A stretch of DNA of 64,000 nt from CALCKU01 sp964607445 (GTDB lineage Bacteria; Pseudomonadota; Alphaproteobacteria; Caulobacterales; Maricaulaceae): assembly GCA_964607445.1 (NCBI GenBank), contig CAZSKN010000001.1:144957-208956 (forward strand). Reading direction: 5' to 3'. The position numbers were made by a program, and so were the translations under genes. This document shows positions 8,858-18,027 of the stretch, piece after piece. Below the pieces are notes generated by a model that searched no databases, was not told the DNA's origin, and was given only the letters and a program-made list of their open reading frames with translations. How positions within the stretch are numbered: the first letter of the stretch is position 1; every line of letters begins with the position of its first letter.

Positions 8858-10522
8858 ATGGGACGGTTTTCAAATATTATAAAGCAGGCTTATTCAGACA
8901 CTCCCGATGTCGAAACTGCGACGCGCTCTGCGGCGAAGTCTACGACCAAAGTTGACCCGTCGCTATATACAACCGGCGTAGAAAACCCAGCGCATTCGGT
9001 TCCTAAAATAGCGAGGTCAAAACCGGCTCATGCTGCAAAATCACCTCTGGACGACGCCCGAGCCCATAGTGCAACGAAAAGTCAGTCTACAGGCCAACCT
9101 CGGGACCTTATCCAAGCGGTCACCCCGACGCAGAGTTCAGACCCGCAAAACGCCATACCCAAGCCACAAACCACAAACACGGCAGATGACTGGCTAGCGA
9201 CAAAAGTTCGTATTCACAGCCGCCTTATTGACGAAGTCGATTTGGCTAGTTTGGACGGCATGGATACGCCGACGCTTAAGGCCAAAGTTACTGAAATAGT
9301 CAAAGACATTGTCTCCAAGGAGAAGATGAAATTAAATCAGCGCGAGATCAAAGATCTAGCGTCGGGAATTTTCGACGAGATGACAGGCTTAGGCCCGTTG
9401 GAGCCTTTATTACAAGACGAAACCATCAGTGATATTTTAATCAACACACATAAACAGGTTTATGTTGAACGCGGCGGCGAGCTGGAATTATCCCCGGTGC
9501 AATTTGCCAGTGAAGATCATTTACTCAGAATTATTAACCGTATTGTTGCAACGGTCGGACGCCGGATTGATGAAAGCCAACCCATGACCGATGCTCGTCT
9601 TTTGGACGGGTCCCGCGTCAATGCCGCTATTGCCCCGATTGCGGTTGACGGCCCCCTTGTCTCTATTCGTAAGTTTTCAAAAAAACCCCTAACGCTTGAT
9701 AAATTGGTCGAATTTGGGGCCATACCCGACAATGTCGCTCAGTTTTTATGGGCCGCCTGCAAAGCCCGTGTAACAATTTTAATTTCAGGTGGAACCGGCT
9801 CGGGTAAAACCACATTATTAAATGCGCTTTCGCAATCCATCTCTGAAAAAGAGCGCCTCATCACCATAGAAGATGCCGCAGAGCTACAATTACAACAACC
9901 CCATGTCGCCCGGATGGAAACCCGACCGCCCAATATGGAAGGAAAAGGTGAAATCCGTCAACGCGAACTCGTAAAAAATGCCCTGCGGATGCGACCTGAC
10001 CGCGTCATATTAGGCGAGGTTCGCGGCGAAGAAGCCTTCGACATGCTTCAAGCCATGAACACAGGTCATGAAGGGTCTATGGCAACACTGCATGCCAATA
10101 CACCGCGCGATGCGATTACACGTCTGGAACAAATGGTCGCTATGGGCGATATGAAAATAACCCCGGAAGCCGTCGCCGGGCAAATCGCCTCAGCAGTCGG
10201 AATTATTGTGCAGGCTACACGTCTGTCGGACGGGCAAAGAAAAATTACCTCGATCGCTGAAATCACCGGCATGGAGGGCGCTATCATTCAAATGCAAGAA
10301 CTGTTCAATTATACCCGCACAGGCACCGGGCCTGAACATAAGGTGATTGGTGAGTTTCGTGCGACAGGTATAAGACCTCAATGCCTTGACGAAATTATTA
10401 CGCGAAATATTCCACTCCCCGATGATTTGTTCCAACCCAAAACCATGCCCGTTGGGCGGCAGTCAAATTATACAATTGCGCAGCGTATTTCAGGCGCCGC
10501 CAACGGCGGTAAGTCTGAATAA
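8858..10522 (+). CDS. cpaF: Flp pilus assembly ATPase CpaF (TadA)
   Basis: A 554-residue secretion ATPase of the type II/IV superfamily. After a disordered N-terminus (1-105), the N-domain contains the family marker EMTGLGPLEPLL (about 175-187). The Walker A motif GGTGSGKTT is at 311-319, the Asp box ITIEDAAELQL follows, the Walker B is at RVILGEVRGEEA and the His box at GHEGSMATLHAN. It powers assembly of the Flp pilus from the cytoplasmic face. Upstream, 57 bases separate it from cpaE, and its TAA overlaps the tadB ATG. Confidence 0.96.
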   Translation: MGRFSNIIKQAYSDTPDVETATRSAAKSTTKVDPSLYTTGVENPAHSVPKIARSKPAHAAKSPLDDARAHSATKSQSTGQPRDLIQAVTPTQSSDPQNAIPKPQTTNTADDWLATKVRIHSRLIDEVDLASLDGMDTPTLKAKVTEIVKDIVSKEKMKLNQREIKDLASGIFDEMTGLGPLEPLLQDETISDILINTHKQVYVERGGELELSPVQFASEDHLLRIINRIVATVGRRIDESQPMTDARLLDGSRVNAAIAPIAVDGPLVSIRKFSKKPLTLDKLVEFGAIPDNVAQFLWAACKARVTILISGGTGSGKTTLLNALSQSISEKERLITIEDAAELQLQQPHVARMETRPPNMEGKGEIRQRELVKNALRMRPDRVILGEVRGEEAFDMLQAMNTGHEGSMATLHANTPRDAITRLEQMVAMGDMKITPEAVAGQIASAVGIIVQATRLSDGQRKITSIAEITGMEGAIIQMQELFNYTRTGTGPEHKVIGEFRATGIRPQCLDEIITRNIPLPDDLFQPKTMPVGRQSNYTIAQRISGAANGGKSE

Positions 10523-11478
10523 TGTTGGGGACGCAAACACTTATCTATAGCCTCGTTTTTGCATGTGCCTTTTTGACCTTGCAAACCTTGATAGGCGCCG
10601 GAAGACAGGCAAGCGTTAAAGTCCGTCTCGCAAATGACCGGCTCCGGCGTATGGATACAAATGATCCGCAAATTCAGATTTTAAAACAGATCTTAAAATC
10701 GCGCGGATTAAATCATAAAGGGCAATTAAATACAGTTTTTGTCTGGATGAACGCATTAGTATTACACTCTGGTCTTAAAATCGGTACGCAGGGTGTTTAT
10801 CTAGGCATTATCGGGTTTTCATTCTGTTTTGCCTTAACAGCCTTGCTCGTAAAACAAACACTCATATGGACCGCTATTGGCGGTATTGCCGGATTGATAT
10901 TCCCTATTATAGCCCTCAAATTCCTTGTGAAAAGACGTCGGCAAAAAGCCCTTTCGCAACTCCCGGAAGCTTTAGACGTGATTGTACGTTCACTCAGTGC
11001 GGGTCATCCTGTTCCGGTGGCTATGGCGTTAGTCGCGCGCGAAATGCCGGATCCTATCGGGTCTGAATTTGGAATTGCCAGCGACGAAGTTTCCTTTGGT
11101 GCCAATCTCGGGGTGTCAGTCCAAAGACTGGCAGATCGAGTTGGACATGAGGATTTTGAACTCTTTTCAGCCATGATCCGTCTACAAGAACGCACGGGCG
11201 GTAATCTTGGTGAATTATTGAAAGCCAGCGCAAAAACCATTCGAGACCGCCAACGCATGCGTTTGAAAATCAAAGCCGCTTCGGCAGAAGGACGGATGTC
11301 GGCCATGATATTAAACGCCGCCCCATTGGGTTTATTCATGTTTCTAAAAACCTTTGCCCCCAGTTTCTATGGTGATCTTGGTGACAATCCGACTGTTAAA
11401 TATGCCCTATGGGGAGTTTTGATCTGGATGGTTATTGGAAATTTGGTCATGCGACGCATGATTAACTTCCGGATTTAA
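10522..11478 (+). CDS. tadB: Flp pilus inner-membrane platform protein TadB
   Basis: A 318-residue integral membrane protein with an N-terminal membrane helix, two more helices near 85-135, a cytoplasmic GspF-like (T2SSF) domain around 150-275 (including LPEALDVIVRSLSAG and the RTGGNLGELL motif) and C-terminal helices. With TadC it forms the inner-membrane platform on which CpaF acts. Start codon overlaps the cpaF stop by one base; tadC begins two bases after its stop. Confidence 0.93.
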   Translation: MLGTQTLIYSLVFACAFLTLQTLIGAGRQASVKVRLANDRLRRMDTNDPQIQILKQILKSRGLNHKGQLNTVFVWMNALVLHSGLKIGTQGVYLGIIGFSFCFALTALLVKQTLIWTAIGGIAGLIFPIIALKFLVKRRRQKALSQLPEALDVIVRSLSAGHPVPVAMALVAREMPDPIGSEFGIASDEVSFGANLGVSVQRLADRVGHEDFELFSAMIRLQERTGGNLGELLKASAKTIRDRQRMRLKIKAASAEGRMSAMILNAAPLGLFMFLKTFAPSFYGDLGDNPTVKYALWGVLIWMVIGNLVMRRMINFRI

Positions 11479-11479
11479 G

Positions 11480-12409
11480 ATGATGTCTATGTCTTATCAA
11501 AATATCCTCACAATTACGGTAGCCGTTATTTTCTTTGGTATTTCTATCGGGCTGGTCTTTTGGGCTATTCAGTCAACCTTACGCGAAAACAAGCAGATTG
11601 AAAGACGGTTAGCAGGCGGAGGCGATTTCGGTGTCGCGGAAGCACAGGTCCGTCCGGGAATTTTGGAAACCCTTGGAAACCACCTGACCTTACCCAATGC
11701 CGAAGAAATTACACGAATTCGTTTTCAACTTGCACAAGCCGGATATTATGATCCTTCCGCGGTGAAAATATTTTTTTCCGTGCGGGTCTTGTCTCTATTG
11801 GGGCCGCAATTTTTCATTCTTATATTTTGGGGTAAATTGTCTTCGACACTCTCAATGGCAATGCTCGTAAGTCTAGGTGGCGGCTTGACATTATTAGGGT
11901 TGCTAGGCCCAACATTCTTTATCCGTCGGAAAAAAGGGAAACGAACCTTACAATCCAAGAACGGGTTTCCAGATATGATGGACCTTATGGTCGCGTGTAT
12001 TGAAGCTGGGCTAGGGCTTGATGCGACACTCATCCGAGTCAGTCATGAATTGGGGGGGCGCTATCCAGCTCTAAAAGTCAATCTGGATCTGATGAACCTT
12101 GAACTGCGCGCTGGACGTAATCGACACGAAGCCATGATGAATTTTGCCCAACGCATAAATCTTGAGGAGGCCAAAGCCTTGGCGGTTATGCTACGTCAAT
12201 CTGAAGAAATGGGTTCAAGCCTTGGGGTGGCACTGCGCACATTTTCTGAAGATATGCGAACAAAACGCATGCTAATGGCCGAAGAAAAAGCCATGGCGCT
12301 CTCGGCTAAACTCACCGTGCCATTGATTGTTTTCATCTTTCCAACCCTTATGGTGATGTTGCTACTGCCGGCAGGCATTAGAATAGCTGGAGCCTTTTCC
12401 GTCTCATGA
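11480..12409 (+). CDS. tadC: Flp pilus inner-membrane platform protein TadC
   Basis: A 309-residue membrane protein with the same overall plan as TadB: N-terminal helix (about 8-28), a pair of helices near 95-150, a GspF-like domain (about 165-270, with FPDMMDLMVACIEAGLGLD and the SEEMGSSLG motif) and a C-terminal helix. It starts ATGATG, so either codon is possible. The stop overlaps the start of the following TPR gene in an ATGA arrangement, indicating translational coupling. Confidence 0.93.
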   Translation: MMSMSYQNILTITVAVIFFGISIGLVFWAIQSTLRENKQIERRLAGGGDFGVAEAQVRPGILETLGNHLTLPNAEEITRIRFQLAQAGYYDPSAVKIFFSVRVLSLLGPQFFILIFWGKLSSTLSMAMLVSLGGGLTLLGLLGPTFFIRRKKGKRTLQSKNGFPDMMDLMVACIEAGLGLDATLIRVSHELGGRYPALKVNLDLMNLELRAGRNRHEAMMNFAQRINLEEAKALAVMLRQSEEMGSSLGVALRTFSEDMRTKRMLMAEEKAMALSAKLTVPLIVFIFPTLMVMLLLPAGIRIAGAFSVS

Positions 12410-13383
12410 CTATTAGAATTTCAGTCAAATCCTCCGTCTATATTACGGTTTGGGTCCTGCTAAGTGCCTGCGCTTCCGGACCGGCACGCCATAATGGGCT
12501 GGCCGGATTGATAGATCCCCTCCCCAGTTCTCAGCTTCGGGAACAAAAGGACATTTTAAAACCGTTAGACATTAAGCCCGTTCTTATATCGAGCGTGGAC
12601 ACATTTGATGTCTCTGCAATGATGGAGCGCGCCCATGTCGCCTATAGGCAGGAAGACTATACGCTCAGTGCCAAATATTATCAGCAGGTCTGGATTCGCC
12701 AACCAGAGAATATTAAGGCCCGCATCGGATTAGGAAATGCAGCCCTTGCCCTGGGTCAAGGCGGGGTCGCTTATGAACTGTTTTCCAATATAGATTTACA
12801 AACTCTATCCGAACCCCAGCGCACACAGTTGTTTTCAGGGTGGGTACTGTCTGAAATCATGACGCGACAAACCGTGGATACAGAAGTCCGCCTAAACGCA
12901 GCTCTAGAACGTACTCAGGACGATCCGCGTCTATGGAATGCCCTAGGCCATGAATTAGATAAACAAGATAGGTGGGACGCGGCACAAAACAGCTATGTCA
13001 ACGCTTTGGCAACAGGACGTGCGCATTCGGCCATTGTCAATAATATTGGCATGTCATTATTACTTCAAGATCGTCGGCAAGCCGCTTTAGAAAAATTTGA
13101 GCAAGCCCTGATCATGAACCCGCGCCAAACCCGATATGATAATAATAGACGCCTAACACTGGCTTTAATGGAACGATATCCAGAGGCACTTCGGTCTATA
13201 GACGACAAGCGGGCTGCGCAGATTTTTAATGATGCCGGATATATTGCCATGCAGCAAAAGAAATATGCTTTGGCGCGCGGTCTCTTGACTCAAGCTGTGA
13301 ATCTATCGCCAAAATATCATGTAAAAGCCAAAGCTAACCTCGACCGCCTCGCGTCGCTCGCCTCTTCGCATTCTAGCCCGTAA
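12406..13383 (+). CDS. tadD: TadD-like tetratricopeptide lipoprotein
   Basis: A 325-residue lipoprotein: the signal peptide ends in LLSAC with Cys22, followed by a linker and TPR units from about residue 65 to the C-terminus (for example AYRQEDYTLSAKYYQQVW, NNIGMSLLLQDRRQAALEKF and GYIAMQQKKYALARGLL regions). TadD-type proteins help pilotage and stability of the pilus secretin. It is the last gene of the tad operon in this window, coupled to tadC by a 4-base overlap. The next gene is separated by 54 bases. Confidence 0.85.
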   Translation: MTIRISVKSSVYITVWVLLSACASGPARHNGLAGLIDPLPSSQLREQKDILKPLDIKPVLISSVDTFDVSAMMERAHVAYRQEDYTLSAKYYQQVWIRQPENIKARIGLGNAALALGQGGVAYELFSNIDLQTLSEPQRTQLFSGWVLSEIMTRQTVDTEVRLNAALERTQDDPRLWNALGHELDKQDRWDAAQNSYVNALATGRAHSAIVNNIGMSLLLQDRRQAALEKFEQALIMNPRQTRYDNNRRLTLALMERYPEALRSIDDKRAAQIFNDAGYIAMQQKKYALARGLLTQAVNLSPKYHVKAKANLDRLASLASSHSSP

Positions 13384-13437
13384 CTACTCTTTAAATGCGC
13401 CTTGGAACTGATTAGGCCTAGCGTAATCGTTTAAAAT

Positions 13438-13956
13438 GTGAATGATAATAACATGACTGAATCCCTCTCTGGTTCGCCCCTTAAAACAGCTCCAGATTCG
13501 CCCCGCGTGTTATTTGTTTGCCTAGGAAATATTTGTCGCTCCCCGACCGCAGAATCTATATTTCGATCGCAGGTAAAACAGCACGGTCTTACTATCTATA
13601 TAGACAGTGCCGGTACAAGTGGTTGGCATCAGGGCGAGCCCCCTGACCCGCGGTCCGTTCAAGCCGGAGAGGATCGCGGATATAGTTTTTTAGGACAAAC
13701 TTCGCGCAAGGTCGAACCCAATGACTTTATCACATTTGATTATATTTTAGCCATGGATAGCGCTAATCTGGAATCCTTGAAAAATAGCTGTCCGAAAGCG
13801 CAGCACCACAAGCTCGCGCTTTTTCTTGATTTTGCCCCGCAGCTGTCGATACGAGAAGTTCCAGACCCATATTATGGCGGTAATGATGGCTTCGCGCAGG
13901 TCATCACCTTGATAGAAACGGCTAGCCGAGGCCTTATCACCCATTTGCAAACATAA
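13438..13956 (+). CDS. Low-molecular-weight protein-tyrosine phosphatase
   Basis: A 172-residue protein (GTG start at 13438; ATG 13453 is an equally possible start, neither has a clear ribosome-binding site). The P-loop VCLGNICRSP contains the CX5R signature with Cys28 and Arg34. The general-acid motif appears as DPYYGG near residue 142. Fold and length (about 150 residues of domain) fit the family. It removes phosphate from tyrosine or arginine residues of cytoplasmic proteins; the target cannot be told. It follows the tad operon in the same direction, but the family is also common as a free-standing gene. Confidence 0.92.
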   Translation: MNDNNMTESLSGSPLKTAPDSPRVLFVCLGNICRSPTAESIFRSQVKQHGLTIYIDSAGTSGWHQGEPPDPRSVQAGEDRGYSFLGQTSRKVEPNDFITFDYILAMDSANLESLKNSCPKAQHHKLALFLDFAPQLSIREVPDPYYGGNDGFAQVITLIETASRGLITHLQT

Positions 13957-14131
13957 CGGGCAACAGGCCCAATTTTTATATGGGTTTGATTGACACTTGT
14001 ACAGTCTCGGGTGACAGTTTGGGGTGACAGGCTGGGGCGAAACGCCGTATAGACATCACCTTAAATTCCCGCTAACTGACATCAGGCGCGCTAACCGCAT
14101 CAATGCAGCAATAATGCGTAAGGATGATATT

Positions 14132-15091
14132 ATGAGCACAGGTCTTGTAACCGTTTTTGGCGGCTCTGGCTTTATTGGAAAACATGTCGTACGCGCCTTG
14201 ATTAAACAAGGGTACCGCGTCCGCGTCGCAATGCGTCGACCCCATATTGGCCAAGACCTGAAAGTCATTGGCAATGTCGGACACGTTCAAATCGTTCAAG
14301 CAAATCTACGATTTGAAGACTCCGTTATACGCGCTGTAGAGGGCGCTGACGCCGTTATAAATCTTGTGGCCCTTTTATATGAAAGTGGATCCCAGTCTTT
14401 TGATAAACTGCATATAGACGGCGCCGAAACCGTGGCTAAAGCCGCGTCCGCAGCCAGTATAACAAACTTCGTGCAGGTTTCAGCGATTGGCGCCGATGTA
14501 AAGGCTAAAAGCGAATATAGTCGAACCAAAGGAGAAGGTGAGGCTCGGGTGAAAGCCCATGTCCCGACCGCCGACATTATACGTCCATCTATTGTTTTTG
14601 GCTCGGAAGACAAATTTTTCAACCGGTTTGCGGCCTTGGCCGGTGTAAGTTTGGCCTTACCCTTGATAGGGGGCGGCGAAACTAAATTCCAACCCGTTTA
14701 TGTCGGCGATGTTGCAACTGCTATTGCCAAAGTCGTTCGTCAAGGCACTACGGGAACTACTTATGAATTGGGCGGACCGCGCACCTATTCTTATAAAGAA
14801 CTTATGCAATTCATCCTCACAACAATAGACCGTAAACGCCTGCTCTTGCCTATCCCGTGGGCCGGCGCAAATATGCTCGGATTTATGGGTGAAATCTCGG
14901 GGGCCCTCCCATTTGTTTCACCTTTTTTGACTCGCGATCAGGTCGTGAGCCTGCAAAAAGATAATATAGTATCTGAGACCACCCAAAGCCTATCTGATCT
15001 CGGCATTATACCTGAAACCATTGAAGCCATTGTTCCGGCCTATTTGGAACGCTTTCGCAAATATGGTCAGTTTTACGAAAAACGAACATAA
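14132..15091 (+). CDS. NAD(P)-binding protein of the NDUFA9-like atypical SDR family
   Basis: About 319 residues. The frame is open further upstream, but ATG 14132 is preceded by AAGGATGAT at good spacing and directly begins the Rossmann strand. The nucleotide-binding motif is FGGSGFIG, followed by VINLVALLYE and a Tyr-x3-Lys at YSRTK. The family, homologous to the complex I accessory subunit NDUFA9, is widespread in alphaproteobacteria and linked to quinone or respiratory functions. Typical catalytic epimerase activity is not expected. Substrate is unknown. Confidence 0.82.
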   Translation: MSTGLVTVFGGSGFIGKHVVRALIKQGYRVRVAMRRPHIGQDLKVIGNVGHVQIVQANLRFEDSVIRAVEGADAVINLVALLYESGSQSFDKLHIDGAETVAKAASAASITNFVQVSAIGADVKAKSEYSRTKGEGEARVKAHVPTADIIRPSIVFGSEDKFFNRFAALAGVSLALPLIGGGETKFQPVYVGDVATAIAKVVRQGTTGTTYELGGPRTYSYKELMQFILTTIDRKRLLLPIPWAGANMLGFMGEISGALPFVSPFLTRDQVVSLQKDNIVSETTQSLSDLGIIPETIEAIVPAYLERFRKYGQFYEKRT

Positions 15092-15168
15092 GCCGCAGTA
15101 TTATTGTCAGAAGAATAAAAATAGCGTAACCTATCATTTTGCCTAATCTACCTGCCATTGGAGGATAT

Positions 15169-16119
15169 ATGACTTTACGGAAATTAATCTTAGGTACAAT
15201 CCTAACAGCCACAACATTTACATTTGCCGCGTGTAGCCAAGCAAAGGATGGCGCTAAAGCTGTGACAGACAGCGGGACGCAAGCCGCGAGCCAAGCGGCC
15301 AAAACGGTCACGAATACAGCCACTACAGCCGCCAATAGCGCTAAACTCGCTGCTGTTTTAAGTGCTCAGGATGATAAAGCTAAAGCCCGTTATACTTATC
15401 GCAATCCAGAAAAAACATTGACATTTTTTGGCATTACCCCAGGCATGACGGTCGCCGAAGCTTTGCCGGGCGGAGGCTGGTACTCGAAAATACTTCTACC
15501 GTATCTAGGCGATGACGGCGGGTTAATCGGTATGGATTACGATTTGGATATGTGGGCCCTTTTCGGCGGTTTTGCCAATGCCGAATTTTTAGAGAAGAAA
15601 AAAGCATGGCCTACGGAATGGACGGCTAAGGCCAAAGCTTGGCCCGGCGGCGAAAACAGTAATATCACAGCTTTTGCTTTTGGTAATCGTGACGCCGCGT
15701 TAGACGGCACTGCTGATGCCGTCTTATTCATCCGCGCCATGCATAATTTAAACCGGTTTAGCGATGAACATGATTATTTAGGCTCGGCTTTAAAAGACTC
15801 ACATGCCTTACTTAAAGAGGGCGGAACGCTTGGCGTCATACAACATCGTGGTCCCGAAGATCATCCGGATGAGTGGGCAACTGGAAAAAATGGCTATCTC
15901 AAGCAAAGTGCCGTCATAGCTAAAGTTGAATCCGCCGGATTTAAACTCGTAGGCACAAGTGAAATCAATGCTAATCCGCAAGATCAACCGACAACGGACG
16001 ATATTGTTTGGCGCTTACCACCGTCACTAGGTACGAGCCGGGATAATCCTGATCTACAGGCCAAATTAAAGGCTATTGGCGAGTCAGATCGCATGACCCT
16101 GAAATTTAAAAAGCTCTAG
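15169..16119 (+). CDS. Lipoprotein with a methyltransferase-like domain (COG4798 type)
   Basis: About 316 residues. The start ATG 15169 is chosen because GGAGG lies at 15160-15164; the frame is open 30 bases further upstream. The N-terminus is a lipoprotein signal with lipobox FAAC and Cys20 or so, followed by an Ala/Thr-rich coiled region. Residues from about 85 resemble class I SAM methyltransferases: a glycine-rich loop AEALPGGGWYSKIL, then GLIGMDYD, and later DAVLFIRAMHNL. This matches the 'predicted methyltransferase' family of envelope proteins. An exported SAM-dependent enzyme would have no known methyl donor, so the present function may differ. It is followed by a strong terminator. 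Confidence 0.75.
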   Translation: MTLRKLILGTILTATTFTFAACSQAKDGAKAVTDSGTQAASQAAKTVTNTATTAANSAKLAAVLSAQDDKAKARYTYRNPEKTLTFFGITPGMTVAEALPGGGWYSKILLPYLGDDGGLIGMDYDLDMWALFGGFANAEFLEKKKAWPTEWTAKAKAWPGGENSNITAFAFGNRDAALDGTADAVLFIRAMHNLNRFSDEHDYLGSALKDSHALLKEGGTLGVIQHRGPEDHPDEWATGKNGYLKQSAVIAKVESAGFKLVGTSEINANPQDQPTTDDIVWRLPPSLGTSRDNPDLQAKLKAIGESDRMTLKFKKL

Positions 16120-16141
16120 CCAGAAACATAACGCTCATTTC

Positions 16142-16175
16142 AAACCCGCCCCTTTTTAAAGTGAGGCGGGTTTTT
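16142..16175 (+). terminator. Rho-independent terminator after the methyltransferase-like gene
   Basis: AAACCCGCC (16142-16150) and GGCGGGTTT (16165-16173) form a 9-bp stem with a 14-base loop, followed by T residues to 16175. It lies 22 bases after the preceding stop. It also overlaps the most upstream possible starts of the next gene, which argues that the next gene begins after it. Confidence 0.8.
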
Positions 16176-16199
16176 ATGACGATACAAAGGTTTAAAAAT

Positions 16200-16769
16200 A
16201 TGCGGGTTTGTGTGTTTTGCGGCTCAAGCTTTGGCAAAAACCCGCTTTATAAAACAGCCGCCCGGACCCTTGGGGCCGCGCTTGCACGCAAAGGTTTAGG
16301 TCTTGTTTACGGCGGGGCATCTGTAGGTTTAATGGGTATTGTAGCCGATGCTGCACTCGCAGAAGGCGGCGAGGTTATTGGCGTTATTCCCGAGGCTTTA
16401 TCCGATTTAGAACTTAGCCATAAAGGCTTGAGCGAATTACATCTGACATCATCTATGCATGAGCGTAAAGCCATGATGGCTGATCTCTCCGATGCCTTCA
16501 TCGCCCTGCCCGGAGGTATTGGGACACTTGAAGAGACTTTTGAAATTTTGACATGGTCGCAACTGGGTATCCACAGTAAGCCCGTTGGTCTTATGAATGT
16601 TGAAAATTACTTTGACGGGCTGCAACAATTTCTGGATCACACTGTTACTGAAGGCTTTGTCAAACCTGTACATCGGCAGATACTTATTTCAGAGTCCGAG
16701 AGCGATAAATTGATTGAGCGCTTAATCGCCAGCCAGGTTCCGAAGATCAAAAAATGGATTGATCGCTAA
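16200..16769 (+). CDS. LOG-family nucleoside 5'-monophosphate phosphoribohydrolase
   Basis: About 189 residues from ATG 16200 (MRVCVFCGSS), preceded by AAGG at 9-base spacing; in-frame starts at 16161 (GTG) and 16176 (ATG) lie within or at the edge of the terminator hairpin and are less likely. The family signature is complete: CVFCGSS near the N-terminus, GLVYGGASVGLMG, and LPGGIGTLEE with the catalytic Glu. LOG proteins release the base from cytokinin-type or purine nucleotides; in bacteria the true substrate is often unknown. Confident family, uncertain substrate. Confidence 0.9.
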   Translation: MRVCVFCGSSFGKNPLYKTAARTLGAALARKGLGLVYGGASVGLMGIVADAALAEGGEVIGVIPEALSDLELSHKGLSELHLTSSMHERKAMMADLSDAFIALPGGIGTLEETFEILTWSQLGIHSKPVGLMNVENYFDGLQQFLDHTVTEGFVKPVHRQILISESESDKLIERLIASQVPKIKKWIDR

Positions 16770-16782
16770 CACGCGCCTAGAT

Positions 16783-17940
16783 TTATTTAGGGCCAATACG
16801 CATCCAGTCCCGGCGTGGCAAATGGTAAATCTGATCCATAATTTCGAGCTGCAAGCCAATCGGCTCGGAATGGCTGCTATTCCACATAAGCGCTACACCG
16901 GACCTTATCTCAGGATCAAATAAGACCAAAGCCCGATACCCTTCTACACCTCCCCGGTGTCCGATCACACGTCGATCTCCATAATCATAAATCCGCCATC
17001 CCAAACCATAGCGCGCATTATCCAAAGCCGTAAACTTACGACGTAAAAACCTATTTTCGCGGGGAGTTTCCACGCGCGGGGTTTGCATGGCGACACGCAT
17101 ATCCGAAGTTAAATTTGGCGGGGACACATCCATTTGCGCCCGCATCCATTTCGCAAGATCTATGACGGAAGAATTGACACCCGCTGCCGCAGGTAAACGA
17201 TAATAATGCGGTTTTACGCGCGAAATGGGTTGACCTGTTCGGGTGTGCGGACGCGCCCAACTTTTTGACCGCGTTAACCCTTCATAGGTTGTTGAGGCGG
17301 TTTTCATTCCAAGAGGACGAAAGAGGCGTTCGGAAACAACGGCCTTATAAGGAAGGCCTGTGACGTTTTCCGCAACTTCAGACACGCTATCAAATGCGAC
17401 ATTTTGATAGCTATGACAGGTGCCCGGCTCACAAATATGCGGCAAACCTTTTAGCGCACGGCGGGTCATTTTTGCTTTTTTCCCAGCTTCTATCCAATTA
17501 TCATAGGCATTACGGACAATGCCAACCTGATGGGCCAATATGTTTTCAATAGTTACATCATGCTCTGAGATCGGTAATTCCAAAGACGGCGCGAAATCTT
17601 CGGCCCGAGAGCCAAGGGCCACATCCCCAGATTCTACCAAGGTTAAAATCGTCGCCGCCGCAACACCTTTGGACACAGACGCCCACCTAAACACTGTTTC
17701 AGGCGTAACCTTATCACCACTCCCCTTGACGGTCTCGCCAAAACCCTTTGTATAGGTGATATCCCCGTTTTCAACGACGGCCACAGACAGGCCGACCATG
17801 TTACGGGTTTGCATCAAATTATGAATTCGGTTCTCAAGCGCTTGGGGGTTTACCGTCCCTGCCCATGCCGGAAAAAGAACACCAAAACTGATGAAAAGGC
17901 ACATCAAAGCACTTGTAAAGACACGAGAAGACAAGAACAT
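16783..17940 (-). CDS. Secreted serine hydrolase, beta-lactamase/class C-like
   Basis: A 385-residue protein with a signal peptide cleaved near PAWA-G. The serine beta-lactamase/penicillin-binding-protein fold is marked by the SxxK motif (S88-V-S-K91), the YxN motif (Y178-Q-N180) and a HRG motif near residue 330 in place of KTG. It belongs to the broad beta-lactamase-related (PF00144) group, which includes esterases, D-aminopeptidases and cell-wall enzymes. The HxG third motif suggests an esterase or peptidase more than an AmpC. A short inverted repeat (AGTGAA/TTCACT, 17976-17994) lies upstream of its start. The 3' end faces the end of the LOG gene. Confidence 0.85.
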   Translation of the reverse strand: MFLSSRVFTSALMCLFISFGVLFPAWAGTVNPQALENRIHNLMQTRNMVGLSVAVVENGDITYTKGFGETVKGSGDKVTPETVFRWASVSKGVAAATILTLVESGDVALGSRAEDFAPSLELPISEHDVTIENILAHQVGIVRNAYDNWIEAGKKAKMTRRALKGLPHICEPGTCHSYQNVAFDSVSEVAENVTGLPYKAVVSERLFRPLGMKTASTTYEGLTRSKSWARPHTRTGQPISRVKPHYYRLPAAAGVNSSVIDLAKWMRAQMDVSPPNLTSDMRVAMQTPRVETPRENRFLRRKFTALDNARYGLGWRIYDYGDRRVIGHRGGVEGYRALVLFDPEIRSGVALMWNSSHSEPIGLQLEIMDQIYHLPRRDWMRIGPK

Positions 17941-18027
17941 AAATGCGCTTAAATTTGCTTGATAGAAATGTCTATAGTGAAATACATATTCACTTTATCA
18001 ACCTCCAACACCATAAACTTAGGAGAC

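Noticed and set aside
16161..16199. N-terminal extension of the LOG-family protein from GTG 16161
   Set aside because: These codons overlap the 3' arm of a terminator hairpin and precede the conserved family start at 16200.
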